Origin: Cydia pomonella
Lineage: Eukaryota > Arthropoda > Insecta > Lepidoptera > Tortricidae
Length of the DNA stretch: 64,000 nucleotides
Direction of reading: 5' to 3'
Assembly: GCF_033807575.1 (NCBI RefSeq)
Contig: NC_084707.1
Location: forward strand, 13,936,550-14,000,549
The translations under genes and the position numbers were made by a program. Positions 1-11,700 of this stretch are shown in pieces (position 1 is the stretch's first letter; every line of letters starts with the position of its first letter). Under the pieces are notes generated by a model. It was not told the DNA's origin, searched no databases, and worked only from the letters and a program-made list of their open reading frames with translations.

Positions 1-600
1 TCGTCGTCGTAGCAGTCTCAACAGCATCTGAAGCTATTATTGAACTTCATATAATTGATCCACAGGTTACAAGTGTATGTGTAAATAAAGTTTATTTAAA
101 CAAATATTCGGTTTTAAGTAACAGTTTTAATGTAAATGACCATGTTAGCTTAAAATCATATACTGCGAATCAATATTATAGCTATAAATGTCAGTGCGCT
201 GTTCCTTTTCAATATCCGCATCGTCCTTTAGATTTTTAGTAATTATATGTCCTAGGTATTAAAAAATGAACACTCCGCTCAAGGCAAAACCACCGAGTGT
301 CACCGGTTCAACTATCGGTAGGATTACCTGCTTGGAAGATGAGTATCTTACTTTTTTAGTAATATTGATGAGCCAATGAGAATCTGCATACGTGTCATAC
401 ACCTTTATCAATGTTTTTCATTCCACTGATCGACAGCTAAAGAGCACCATGTCGTCGGAGTTACTTATGTTTGCAATTTTTACCACCGGTTGAACAGCCA
501 ACCATGGTGCTGCTGAGCTCGACAGTCAGTCGTAGAGTAGTCCTCCACACTGAGCTCTTTAACCGTTCGAGACTACCTAACGGAGCTAATATAACAAAAA
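1..600. other. Unannotated AT-rich stretch
   Basis: I find no coding exon, RNA gene or clear repeat here. The sequence is moderately AT-rich and has no long open frame. Confidence 0.4.
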
Positions 601-604
601 AATT

Positions 605-995
605 CTAACGGTGTGCTTCAGAACCAAAATAGCACTCTGAGTAGGGCATTTTCGCGAGAAGAAATCTAATCAACTTATTTCTAAAATATGTAAATTTTTT
701 TCCTACTCATAATCAGTTGCTCCTTCGATCCTACTAGAAGAAACAAAGCGTCCGAAATTTTACGTTTAGTGTTTGAAATATGGTAACGGATTGGTTACCA
801 TATTTCACACACTTTGTACGGCGGTTACAAAATGGAGAGTAGGTAAAATCAATGAAAATTTTGGGACACTTTCTTTCTCCTTTCCTTTTTCTCTAAAGAG
901 CTCGTTATTCTGAGTAGGAAAAATATAAAATTTACCTACGTTAGAAAAAAAAATCGATTTCTTCTCGCGAAAATGCCCAGTAAACACACCAGCTT
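605..995. repeat. Foldback (MITE-like) element with imperfect arms
   Basis: Two arms of about 90-100 bp, near 630-725 and 895-990, are imperfect reverse complements. The best-matching core is GGGCATTTTCGCGAGAAG on the left and its complement on the right. A smaller perfect hairpin (GAAATATGGTAAC and its complement, about 776-808) lies in the loop. No transposase frame is present, so this looks like a non-autonomous foldback element. The exact ends and target duplication were not resolved. Confidence 0.5.
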
Positions 996-1079
996 AAAAA
1001 ACCAAATTATGTATCACCTAACACTGCATATCTACTGAGGTGTCGCTCAAGCACACCGTCAAGAACCTTCGCTGCAATA

Positions 1080-1318
1080 GGGTTGTTTCCATTTTGAAAT
1101 GCTTGTATTATTTAAATGTATATATTTACCAAATTATGGCCTAAAATTCAATTTATTTGTGTTGTTCTCAAGTAAAAGGTACCCCATTGTCGCTTATCAT
1201 AAGGACGCTCTTACAGGTTATTCGTATAGAGAGCAAACAAATTTTATCCTTATGGTAAGTGACTATGTGGTACCTTTTACTTGAGAACGACACATTTAAT
1301 TATTATTTCTAGTAAGTA
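1080..1318 (+). repeat. Partial TA/GGGTTGTTTCC element interrupted by a MITE
   Basis: From 1080 the sequence matches the left end of the 1443-bp element at 38362-39804, beginning GGGTTGTTTCCA after a TA. The resemblance runs about 80 bp and is then broken by the foldback MITE at 1159. No right end is seen, so this is a truncated copy. Confidence 0.55.
1159..1293. mobile_element. Palindromic MITE (135 bp)
   Basis: The left arm starts GTGTTGTTCTCAAGTAAAAG and the right arm ends with its near-perfect complement, CTTTTACTTGAGAACGACAC. The arms are about 48 bp and the element has no coding capacity. It interrupts the partial element that starts at 1080. Confidence 0.7.
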
Positions 1319-2308
1319 CAGTTCTTCTTCCTCGCGTTGTCCCGGCATTTTGCCACGGCTCATGGGAGCCTGGGGTCCGCTTGACAACTAATCCCAAGAT
1401 TTGGCGTAGGCACTAGTTTTTACGAAAGCGACTGCCACCTCACCTTCCCAAGTAGCATTTTACTCCATTTAAGAGTACACATTTAGTTCCCAGGTGTACT
1501 TGAAGCATTATTACAGTTCACTCGTGATGTATAAGCTGCATTATTGCGATTAATAACACCTATACCTGTCTAAGGGACTTATAGGAGGGTAGAGTTATAC
1601 TTTTATACGACTGTTGGTGTTATAATACTCTAACAACTATCCTTTAGTCAGCCGTCTGACTAAGAGCATTATAGGAGGGTAGAGATACGGCAACCGCTGT
1701 TTAACAGCCTACTTGTACGATGTTGTAGAGCTAGCATTTTAATAGAACACACATGGTCATTTATAAAGCCAAAAGCTGTTATGTTTACTTGTTTGAGACT
1801 GTTATACAGCTAGTAGCTGTAGTAGGACTTGTTTGTGATCATTAAAATAACCTTTTTTTACTAGCTGTACAGTCAGCGTCAAATACTTTGTACAGTGCCG
1901 GATTAAGACATTTTGGTGCCCTAAGCATTTCTAGACCATGGTGCCCCCTCATCAAGATTACATTGAATTTTCTTGGTAAATTGAGTGACGTTTATTGCCG
2001 CATTACTTCTGAGAATAGAATTTTCAATCCGTCACATCATTTTATCACGGAAATTGACAGAACTGCAGTATTAAGGTCAAGTGTAAGCAAATTCGAAGAC
2101 CGTGCTCGCATAAGTCCGGAGGCCAAGCCAACCATGGTCCAAGTGTAAGCGAAGACGTAAGACATAGGCAGTATTCCGCACAGGATTTTGGAACCTCTAG
2201 AGCTTTCCTGTGAAGCTCATTCATGTGAGGGCAAAGGCCGAGCTTCGGTAGGGGCTTAGCCATTGGCCATTGGTTTTTGTCAGAACAAGTACCAATGGCC
2301 ACAAATGT

Positions 2309-2587
2309 TTTAAATAAATATTTAATAAATAATAAATATTTTAGGACATTATTACACAAATTGACTAAGTCCCACAGTAAGCTCAATAAGGCTTGTGTTG
2401 AGGGTACTTAGACAACGATATATATAATATATAAATATTTATAAATACTTAAATACATAGAAAACACCCATGACTCAGGAACAAATATCCATGCTCATTA
2501 CAAGAATAAATGCCCTTACCAGGATTTGAACCCGGGACCATCAGCTTCGTAGGCAGGGTCACTACCCACTAGGCCAAACCGGTCGCC
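2309..2587 (-). mobile_element. tRNA-derived SINE, family B
   Basis: Read on the minus strand this has a tRNA-like head with box A TGGCCTAGTGGGTAGTG and box B GGTTCAAATCC. A conserved body follows, including a short TATATATA stretch and CTAAGTACCCTCAACAC. Related copies lie on the plus strand at 33397-33640 and 45055-45312. It lies inside the hAT element. Confidence 0.8.
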
Positions 2588-2609
2588 AAAATAGCAAATT
2601 ATTGTTTAC

Positions 2610-2774
2610 GAAAACGGGACTTAATAGGGTAAGTTTTAAAATTACCTCTGACCCGACGTTTCAAGGACGGCGTTGTCCCCATGGTCTCGGAGAAGACTGT
2701 GTAAAGTCGACATCATTATCTTGACGTTGGAGGTAATTTTAGAACTTAATCAAACGCGAATAAGTCCCGTTTTC
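2610..2774. mobile_element. MITE inside the hAT element
   Basis: The ends AAAACGGGACTTAAT and its approximate complement near AATAAGTCCCGTTTT form short inverted repeats. The interior carries the segment CCGACGTTTCAAGGACGGCG, which I associate with a common lepidopteran repeat. It has no coding capacity. Confidence 0.6.
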
Positions 2775-5700
2775 TTAAATAATAATGTGTCACAATTAGG
2801 CCAATACAATTAGATTTTTTCGACCTAAAAATACGTGTAATCCGAGTTTGCTCCACTCCAGGAGGTGTGCATAAATGTTTCCTCTTTTTCAGTTTTTTTG
2901 CTTGTAAATCGAAAACGGTACGGCCGACGGGAAATTTGTTCTAATTACAAGTATTATTAAAATTGATATCTGAGGATCCGAAATGTAATTTAACTATGTT
3001 CTTGCAATAAAATATATTGATTGATTGATTGATTTAAGGTACCTTAATATGTATTCGTAGTACCTAAATTGTAAATTAGGTCGACATTTTTTATTTTTGG
3101 TAAAATCATGTTAATAATCCGAAAACGCTTTCTTACCAGTGTCTGATCCACTAAGTGCTATTGTAATTGATAGTGGGTTCCTTCTACATCGAGTGGTTTG
3201 GCAATCCAAAGGAAAAAATTATCTCCTAAGGATCCCAAAATGTATGCACACCTCCTAGGATAGAGCAAACTGGGATTACACGCATTTAGGACCAAATAAA
3301 TGTATTAAAACAATTTCCAGCTTGCTGGGAATTAATTCCTCAAAACGCTATTTTTGGATGTAATTTGATTGGCCTAAATCGTGAAGGTGTTTTTAAAGGC
3401 AAAGTCTAAGGCTGAATGCGCGGAGCGTTCGATCAGCGCTTACGGATGAGGCCAAAGGTCGAGCTGGAAGAAAGCAAGGCTTGAATTTGACCAATGGCGA
3501 GGTATGAATAGCTGGACGTCCGCAGCGTCAGATAGCGGCGCGTTATCATATAATACAACTAATGGCGAGGTGTGAGCAAGGCAGCCCAGCTGCGAAAGAG
3601 GACAGCATGGATTTGGATCCATGACCAAGCGAAAGTGAGGCAGTTTGCATAAAGTAGAAGGCCTGGCGTCGCATGAGACCTAACGCCGAACTGCAAAAGA
3701 GTGGCTTGAAATCGAACCTATGTAATCACGGTCCTCCTACTGCTCGGCCTTTGCCTTAACTCGAAAGCGCAACTTGATAAGATGCTTTTGTTTTTCGGCC
3801 TTCGCAGGGCCCTTTATTACACTTTGACAATTAGGTCGCAGGATCGCGGCTCTGCAGCAACTCGGCCTGGCCGACACATCTGGTGTGCAAGAGACCAAAA
3901 TACGCTACAAAATCGGTAATCTACGTCGAGAAAATCGGTTGGCCACAAGCCCGACGGTAAGATTTTTTGGCCATGAGCTTTGATGAAGGTTGGAGATGTG
4001 CTTACGTGTACTCACTCTCTTACGACCCTTCGTTATTAGATGGGTACTTGCACACGTATCAAAAAGTTTCGTGTACATAAGTGTAGTACACTACGACTGC
4101 GATGCTGATGCAGCCTGCGCGTTTTTTTTTTCCTATGATTTTGGTGCCCCCCTAGACGTGGTGCCCTAAGCAAGTGCTTATTTTGCTTAATGGTTAATCC
4201 GGCACTGACTTTGTAGCAGTCAAAGTGGCCAAATAGTTCGGTACACCATACTAAATATATGGTGTACCGAACTATTTGGCTACTTTGGTTGCTACAAAGT
4301 ATTTGACGCTGACTGTACAGAAGTGTTTAAATGGTTCGCATGTGCACTGTAGGCTGTTAAAAGGATTATGTGTGTTGTCCATTAACATCAATAGCAGTTT
4401 ATTTGTCCACAAGTACTACTCTAATTTGCTGTAAGCTGAAAATGAATGTGAATGTGATATTCTATTACACTTATCCCACAAGCTGTGTGTTTATATTACG
4501 TCGCGTGCAAAAATTTCTGAAAATGAATAACAAACCTTGGAAAATAAGAGCGAGAACCGGTGGAAGAAGAAAGGATCTCTAAAATTTCAGTATATTGAAA
4601 GAATTATACGATGATACACAATTGACCTAAACTACATCTTAAAGCTGTACATTAGTTCACATTAGAATAAATTTATAGACATTGGCTCTGTAGTGGTACA
4701 AATGTGGGACTTTATATAGGTAACAGCATTCTAACAGAACACATGTGAACCTATTATACGCTCACCGCATTAAATTGGAGTTATATCAGTTCACATAACC
4801 GTATTTCATTTCCACCATTTTGTTCTGCGTAACCTAAAATATTTACCAAATAAATCTCCAAAATTATCATGCAGATTTATCACAAAATACGCAGTAGTTA
4901 CCGTAGTATAATTATAATGCCAATATAATGTCAAAAACTGAAAATTGTTGATTTCCTCTCAGCCAGTTTTAAATATTTTAAAATGAATATCGCGTTTTTA
5001 CAGAGGCGCGTGAATATTTTAGCTGTAAATATGTATACATTTCACGATAAACTTGCATTCCCATAGCATTTAACATTATTAAGAATTTAAAACAGGTACT
5101 TTACCGCGTGTTATCATAAAATTTATCCAAAGGATATCCGCCGGTGTTTCTGATGGCACACAAAAAACCAAACTTAATGAGGAATAAATAAAATAAAGAA
5201 ATATAATGGACCCACGTGAATTTTAGGTAGCACTGGAGTACTTTTGTCGGATTTTATAACTGTGATAGCTGTGTATTTAGCCACTTGTTACTCTTTATTA
5301 CACTCATGTACGTTGTATGGTTCACACTGCGTCCCATATAGTGCCATTAGTCAGCCTTAAGTCCGATGTTACTACTTAAACTGCTATTATAATGCTATTA
5401 TACTGCTAATGTACAGCCATAGTGAACTTAAGGCTGTCTAATTTGTGCCCAAACTGGTTATATAAGAGCATTATAGCAAGCTATACAGCTCTTATACAGC
5501 TGACTTACACAGCTTGTGGAGTACATGTGAACGACTAGACATCTCATATAGAACCCCGAATGCTACTTGGGCTTCCAACCCAGCGGGTCAACTAAGCCTT
5601 ATTGGGATTAGTCTGGTTTCCTCACGATGTTTTCCTTCACCGAAAAGGGACTAGAAAATATCAAATGATATTTCGTACATAAGTTCCGAAAAACTCATTG

Positions 5701-5788
5701 GTACGAGCCGGGGTTTGAACACTTTGAACCCGCGACCGCAGCAAGATTGCAAGTCGCAGGCTCTTACCGCTAGGCCACCAGCGCTAAA

Positions 5789-7033
5789 AAAATTTGAATA
5801 AAGAAATTACCTCTTGATAGTTTATCCTTTTTATTCCAACAATAACCTAATCTTATATCAACTCAAAACTTCATATAGGTAAGTAAGGCTTACTTACAAA
5901 TTACTTACTACAAAAACAAATAAACCGACTACTAGTTGCGATTATGTTCGCGATTTCTCTTGCGATACTTCGCAAGTTAGGGAGTCAAAATGGCGACTCA
6001 CTCATTACGTAATTTAAGTACTTATTGCATCTTTTTCCTATTACATTTTAGGGTAATTTTTTGCGACCATGGTAACCCCATATTATGATGTCATGATGGC
6101 GATGTGATCATGACATCATAATATGTGATGATGTGATGTATATGTCTTTCTCTTACCCCTGGTCGCTCGGCTTCTTGTCTAGTTATATTGTATATCTATG
6201 TTTCGGTTCGATGTACATTGCTGCTTTTCTTAGCGCAAGACTGCTCTGTGAGTGTTGCCATACTTCAGTTTGCTTTACATTGCTACTGACAGACTATACA
6301 CAGATATTAATAATAATAATCTGTGTTGTATAAATCATTGCTGTTACTCCTAAAACCACTGAGGAAACAGTAGAGTACGTTTGTACGGAGAAATGACCAC
6401 TCCTGTTGGCCCTGTTGCCTCTTAAGCATGGATCCTAAATCTCCGTTATATAAGTATGCTACCTAATACAAAAAAATGGCGAAAAATCGTATGCCTGATG
6501 CAGATGCAGCAGTTTACCATGACACTGATTTACCATTTTTATCAGTTTACCATGGCAAAGAGTACAACGAGAAAGAAGAAGAATAAATAATTCTCAACTG
6601 TTTCTCGTGAAATTTTGTAAGCGGGTTCAATAGCTACATATATTTTTTTCTGTCGTTTCGTTTTTTGGAAAATGTTCAATATGGTGGAAAAAATAGCGTA
6701 AAGGACTTAAGTGCCATTACGGTCTATGGCGCTTAAAACCATTGTGAGTACGCTGTGAAAATGACTCGACGAAGTCTTTTTTTTTACATGCTTAAGATGC
6801 ATATCGATCTTATCGCCAGGAATATACATCTCACAGAGCCACTAGTCGTACTCATAGAAGAAATATATATGGTACTTTGCATTATTCAGCAAAGTAAGGA
6901 CATCATCGATATCCCCAAGAAGTATAAAACTCATCAGTCTCATCACAATAATATTCCGACAAACACGCATAATTTGCGGCTTTTATTTGATTAATCGCCA
7001 ACAATCAGTGAAAAACGAACATTTTGAACAGTG
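5789..7033. other. Unannotated stretch with one perfect hairpin
   Basis: I see no supported gene. Positions 6080-6124 form a perfect 17-bp inverted repeat (ATATTATGATGTCATGA and its complement) around an 11-base loop. Frames of 66 and 79 codons near 6.1 and 6.8 kb have no recognisable domain and look like chance. Confidence 0.4.
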
Positions 7034-8644
7034 CATGATTTTTCTTAGGAAAATTTCTTTGAAATTGCGCCTGCTCTTTTCTAAGACATGATTTTCTGAG
7101 TTATTTGAACTTAACAGATTAAACATTAAAGGTACTAAATCCTGGCGTAATTAAAATAATTGTACCTTTGCGTTTTTTCTTAAAAATGAGATCGATAACG
7201 TGAAAATTTATAACGCCTGCAAAATTGTAATAGCAAGCAAAATATAAAATGAGTAAAACTTGGAAACCACCATAATGGCTCATATTATAATTGATTGTGA
7301 AGGTAAAAAAAATTGGCTTTTATAGAATTTATCAATAACCACGGGATCATAGCGTTATAAAGTACACTCGCCATTCTGACTGTCAGGATGGCGGGCGACC
7401 TGTTTTTTTGATAATAAGTACCGTGAGGTACAATTTTTTTTAACAAGGTACTAAATAGTACAAATTAGGTACAAAAATATGGTATGCTTTTCATTTGACT
7501 TTATTTAGGTACACCCGCCATTCTGACTCACGTTTAGCGTGATGTGCGCGTGCACGGCTACATTTTATCGCACACGCAGCTTGTGTGCTCTCTGGCCTTT
7601 ACGTTTATAGCAGCAGAGGTACAGGATTACCTTCAGTCTTAAAAGGGTATCAGTTTAATGCCAGCGACACGTGTAGATTAGTAGTAAGAGTCAGAATGGC
7701 GGGTGTACCTAAATAAAATCAAATGAAAAGCATACCATATTTTTGTACCTAATTTGTACTATTTAGTACCTCGTTTAAAAAAATTTGTACCTCACGGTAC
7801 GTAAAGTTATCATCAAAAAACAGGTCACCCGCCATCCTGACAGTCAGAATGGCGGGTGTACTTTATTACGCTATGTTCCCGTGGTTATTGATAAATTCTA
7901 TAAAAGCCAAATTTTTGTACCTTCATATTCAATTATAATATGAGCCATTTTATTTGTGCTTTCCAAGTTTTACTCATTTTATATTTTGCTTGCTATTGCA
8001 ATTTTGCAGGCGTTATAATTTTTCAAGTTATCGATTTAATTTTTAAGAAAAAACGCTAAGGTACAATTATTTTGATTACGCCAGGATTTAGTACCTTTAA
8101 TGTTTGATCTGTTAAGTTCAAATAACTCAGAAAATCATGTCTTAAAAATGATTTTTCTTAGGAAGATTTCTTTGAATTGGCGCCTAGCCTTTTTTAAGAC
8201 ATGATTTACTGAGTTATTTGAACTTAACAGATTAAACATTAAAGGTACTAAATCCTGGCGTAATAAACATAATTGTACCTTAGCGTTTTTTCTTAAAAAT
8301 GAAATCGATAATTTGAAAAATTATAACGCCTGCAAAATTGTAATAGCAAGCAAAATATAAAATGAGTAAAACTTGGAAACCAAAAATAAAATGACTTATT
8401 ATAATTGAATATGAAGGTACAAAAATTTGGCTTTTATAGAATTTATCAATAACCACGGGAACATAGCGTAATAAAGTATTCTGACTAGTCAGGATGGCGG
8501 GTGACCTGTTTTTTGGTGATAACTTTAAGTACCGTGAGGTACAATTTTTTTTAAAGGAGGTACTAAATAGTACAAATTAGGTACAAAAATATGGTATGGT
8601 TTTCATTTAATTTTATTTAGGTACACCCGCCATTCTGACTCTCA
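7034..8644. repeat. 0.48-kb unit present three times in alternating orientation
   Basis: Unit 1 (about 7034-7528) is forward, unit 2 (about 7689-8147) is inverted and unit 3 (about 8148-8644) is forward. All contain TTAACAGATTAAACATTAAA, then CAAAATATAAAATGAGTAAA, then GGTACAAAAATATGGTATG, ending near CACCCGCCATTCTGACT. Units 1 and 2 are separated by a unique 160-bp spacer, while units 2 and 3 abut at a short palindromic join. GGTAC motifs are unusually frequent. There is no coding frame. The block ends about 50 bp short of the RpL3 polyadenylation signal. Confidence 0.8.
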
Positions 8645-8690
8645 CGATTAGTATCGCAGAAAAACAAAAGATAGTTTTGTGGTCATGTTT

Positions 8691-8696
8691 TTTATT
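8691..8696 (-). terminator. RpL3 polyadenylation signal AATAAA
   Basis: On the minus strand AATAAA lies 21 bases after the RpL3 stop codon. It is the first canonical signal downstream and gives a very short 3' UTR, as is common for ribosomal-protein genes. Confidence 0.7.
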
Positions 8697-8716
8697 ATAA
8701 ACGCACTTAAACAGTT

Positions 8717-11700
8717 TTAAGATTGCGCAGCAGCAGCCGGGGCGGTGGTGGCGGCGGCTTCCTCCCTGATGCGGTCCTTCTTGAGGGTGCCCATGAAGGC
8801 GGCCTTGTCTGCCGGCGTCTGGAAACGACCATGACCGAACTTGGACGATGTGTCGATGAACTTCAGGTTGATCTTTTCAAGGGCAGCCCTCTTGGTGTGG
8901 ACGCGAAGAGACTGAAAAAAAAAGTGATATTGGACTTTTTCATCAAGTTATTAAATTTATCATCAATAACTAATCAAAATATGGCGTTCGCACATAAATA
9001 TGTATTTTTATGGAATGATTTTTAGTGTTCTGTACAAAACTTTGTTCACGGAACACTTATGGAATCACTTTGGTTTTGCAAATCGGTTTACAGTACATCG
9101 ACATTCGAAGTTTTATAATATCTTATCGCTAAAGTTACACATAAAGACAGGTATTTTTTTAGGAAAACTTGAGTTTTAGCAGATATAACAAAACACGTGC
9201 TCATTATTTTTTGCTACTTTCAAACATATACTCAAACCAGCCATTAACTAGCAAGTTGCTTGAGCATCACTTTCTATAGGAGTTAGAAGATTTAGTAACT
9301 TTTTAGTACTTTGAAGGCCATTTTCTCCTAACAGGTTGAGTTTGGGCAGCTAAAAAAAAATACGTGTCCGTTATTCTAGACTACTCTATAACATATATCA
9401 AAATGAATCAAATCGGAGTCGGACAGTTGGGTGCCCTTCCTTGTTAGGTTTCCCATTAATAAAGATAGCTAATCTTTTTTTAACAGCCCATTTTGTCTCA
9501 CTGCTGGGCAGTCCCAAATTTTTTTTTGGTCACTCCAATTTGCTCGGAAAACTAAAAAAGCGCGTTTTCTCAGAGATAAGACCTAGCTAGATCGATTTTT
9601 CGCCCCCTAAAACCCCCATACAGCTAATCCCTCACAAGCGTTAGTGTTTAGGCGGGTCCACACAGAGCGAGCATACGCGCGAGGCAATTTCCTCACGCAC
9701 AAACCGGCCAGTGTAGACGTGCCTCGGCCGTGGCGGCGCGCGCGTACACTGTATGCTCACCCTGTGTGGACCCGCCTTTTTCAGAGATCCCCGAAAAATA
9801 TAAATATACAAGAATAGGCGGGTCCACACAGCGAGCATACGCGCGAGGCATTTTCCTCGCGCGTATGCTCGCTGTGTGGACCCGCCTAATTGCTTGTTTA
9901 AATGTACAAGATGTAAGCATAATGATCAGTATCTCATCTTACCTTTCTGAGGGTGATAACGCGTTTCTTGGGTCCCATGCAGCAACCCTTGATCATGACG
10001 AAGTCATTGTTGACCTCACCATAGTGGGGGAAGCCACCCATGGGGGTGATAGACTTCTCAGACAGGTCGTACTCAGTGCTGGCATTGTTCTTTACAACCT
10101 TGCCATCCTTGGTGTGGATACCTGCGGAAATGCTCATAATTAGGCACTGAACATTTCTAGGGCGAGATTTATAGTTTGAACTGCAACATCAGTCCGCCCT
10201 AGTATAATCTTCACTTGAGATTCAGGTTCTAACCGTATTTTTAGCGTGTAAGTTGGATCATCACTTGATTTACCAGTAACTTCACACAAACCCTGTGAAA
10301 GTTGTCTAATATGAGCACATTTTCAACTTGCATAGTCTGTATAGTCAAAAGTTAAAAAAAAACATGCTGTACTGGTTGGTTATTGTAAGACTAATATGAT
10401 TCTCATTAAAGATATAATCACCTTGTCCAATACGGTAAATCTTCTTGTTCATTTCAGTGCGATGGTGGTATCCCTTCTGACCAGCACGGGCGACAGTGAA
10501 GGAAACTCTTGAAGGATGCCATGCTCCGATACAAGCAACCTTGCGCAGACCCTTATGTGTCTTGCGAGGCAGCTTCTTCGTGTGCCAACGGGAAGTGACA
10601 CCTGTGAACATTAACCACATTAGAATAGGCACTTAACCCTTTACCAGGCTGACAGTTCAAAAATGACAATCGAATGTCAGTCTTACTCATCGAAAATAGA
10701 ACACATGTTTGAAGAGCCGCATGTGGGAAATATATATCCCTTAGCCTGGTAAAGGGTTAATATATATGAGATGCTAATTGCCAACTCAATTAGGATTATT
10801 TTAGATCAATACGGTGGCATGTAAGATTTGCTCCGGGTATTGGGGAGTTATTTTTCTTTGATGGAGGGGGATCAATGAAAAATACATCAACATTAAGTAC
10901 ATCTCGTCAGGTGACAAGCAAAACTCACTAATTACCACCACAAGTATATAGCCATAATGAACCATATTGATATTACAATAAGGTTCATTTTGGTTTAATT
11001 ATTTTTTGTAATAAGTGAGTGTTGCTTGTCGCCTGACGAATCTACTCCCACAGCGTTAGTAGGGTACATCTAGAAAGGCTAGGTAGGAGAGGAATTATAT
11101 ATAAGGAGTGAGACAAGGAGACCCCCCTCTCCAAAGCTTTTTATAGCAGTGATGAAAGAAATATTTCGCAATCTTCAATTGAAAAAAAGAAAGGTATATG
11201 GATGTCAAATAACTCATTTGAGGTTCTTATTTTGTAATGCTGGGCCTGGGCCTGGAAACAATGCTAGTCTAAATTCAGAGGATTAACTCCTCCCTCCACA
11301 TAAACGCGTCTAAAACGAAAATATAATGAACAGTCACACAAAATGTATAACTGTAGAAGGAAAGTAATAAAAATAGCAATAAAAACGAGGTGGACAGGAG
11401 AATAAACATAGCTTGAGAAATTACTGGTCACATAAAGAAATCCTAAAAGGAAATTATAGTTATGGGTTGATGATATCATAGCAATTGCAGGAAAGAATTG
11501 GGAGAATATTGCTGAAGACAATGAGAAATGGAAGGAGATGGAGGAGGCTTTTACAGTGTAAATACAGTTTAAATACAGTGTAAAGTCTACATAGCAACAC
11601 TCAAGGGAAAAGAAAAGTCAATTGTATAACATATGTGTAAGAACCAGTGATCAGTTTTTTGGATTCGACATGGGGTGAACGACCTCAATCATTATGTTAG

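Larger units (their letters stand above)
1893..4207. mobile_element. Non-autonomous hAT element (2315 bp)
   Basis: The terminal inverted repeats are CAGTGCCGGATTAA and TTAATCCGGCACTG. They are flanked by a perfect 8-bp direct repeat, ACTTTGTA, at 1885-1892 and 4208-4215, which is diagnostic of hAT insertion. The near-terminal motif GGTGCCCTAAGCA appears at both ends. No intact transposase is present. The interior holds a SINE (about 2309-2587), a MITE (2610-2774) and an ATTG microsatellite near 3018. The remaining 2.8-4.1 kb interior is unexplained. Confidence 0.85.
1870..4315. mobile_element. Palindromic MITE with TA duplication, split by a hAT element
   Basis: The left end starts CAGTCAGCGTCAAATACTTT (1870) and the right end is its complement ending at 4315, with TA at 1868-1869 and 4316-4317. 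The uninterrupted MITE would be about 123 bp (1870-1892 plus 4216-4315) and almost fully palindromic, as in Tc1/mariner-type MITEs. It is opened at its left arm by the hAT element at 1893-4207. Confidence 0.8.
1447..5571. mobile_element. DNA transposon, 3-bp target duplication, CACTA/EnSpm-like layout
   Basis: The ends are inverted repeats, CCCAAGTAGCATT on the left and AATGCTACTTGGG on the right, flanked by direct CTT. Removing the element restores the SINE consensus. Both subterminal regions carry several short repeated motifs, for example GAGCATTATAGGAGGGTAGAG-like units near 1585-1690, as in CACTA-type elements. Without the nested MITE and hAT the element is about 1.7 kb. No transposase frame is visible, so it is non-autonomous. 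The superfamily assignment is an inference from the 3-bp duplication and subterminal repeats. Confidence 0.65.
1319..5788 (-). mobile_element. tRNA-derived SINE split by a 4.1-kb insertion
   Basis: Two fragments, 1319-1446 and 5572-5788, together make one minus-strand SINE of the same family as the intact copies at 25740-26061 and 30332-30653. The tRNA-like head is at the high-coordinate end, with box A (GGCCTAGCGG) and a B-box region around GGGTTCAAA. The break falls inside a CTT trinucleotide that is duplicated at 1444-1446 and 5572-5574. Everything between is a later insertion. The match to the uninterrupted copies is what shows the split. Confidence 0.8.

Noticed and set aside
2518..2587. 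Possible tRNA gene on the minus strand
   Set aside because: Boxes A and B are present, but the cloverleaf is incomplete and the sequence continues into a body shared with 33397 and 45055. It is a SINE head.
5690..5788. Possible tRNA gene
   Set aside because: It is the head of the split family A SINE. The same body is found at 25740 and 30332.
9641..10143. Overlapping open frames of 65-137 codons on both strands
   Set aside because: They arise from the GC-rich palindromes and from the antisense of RpL3 exon 6.
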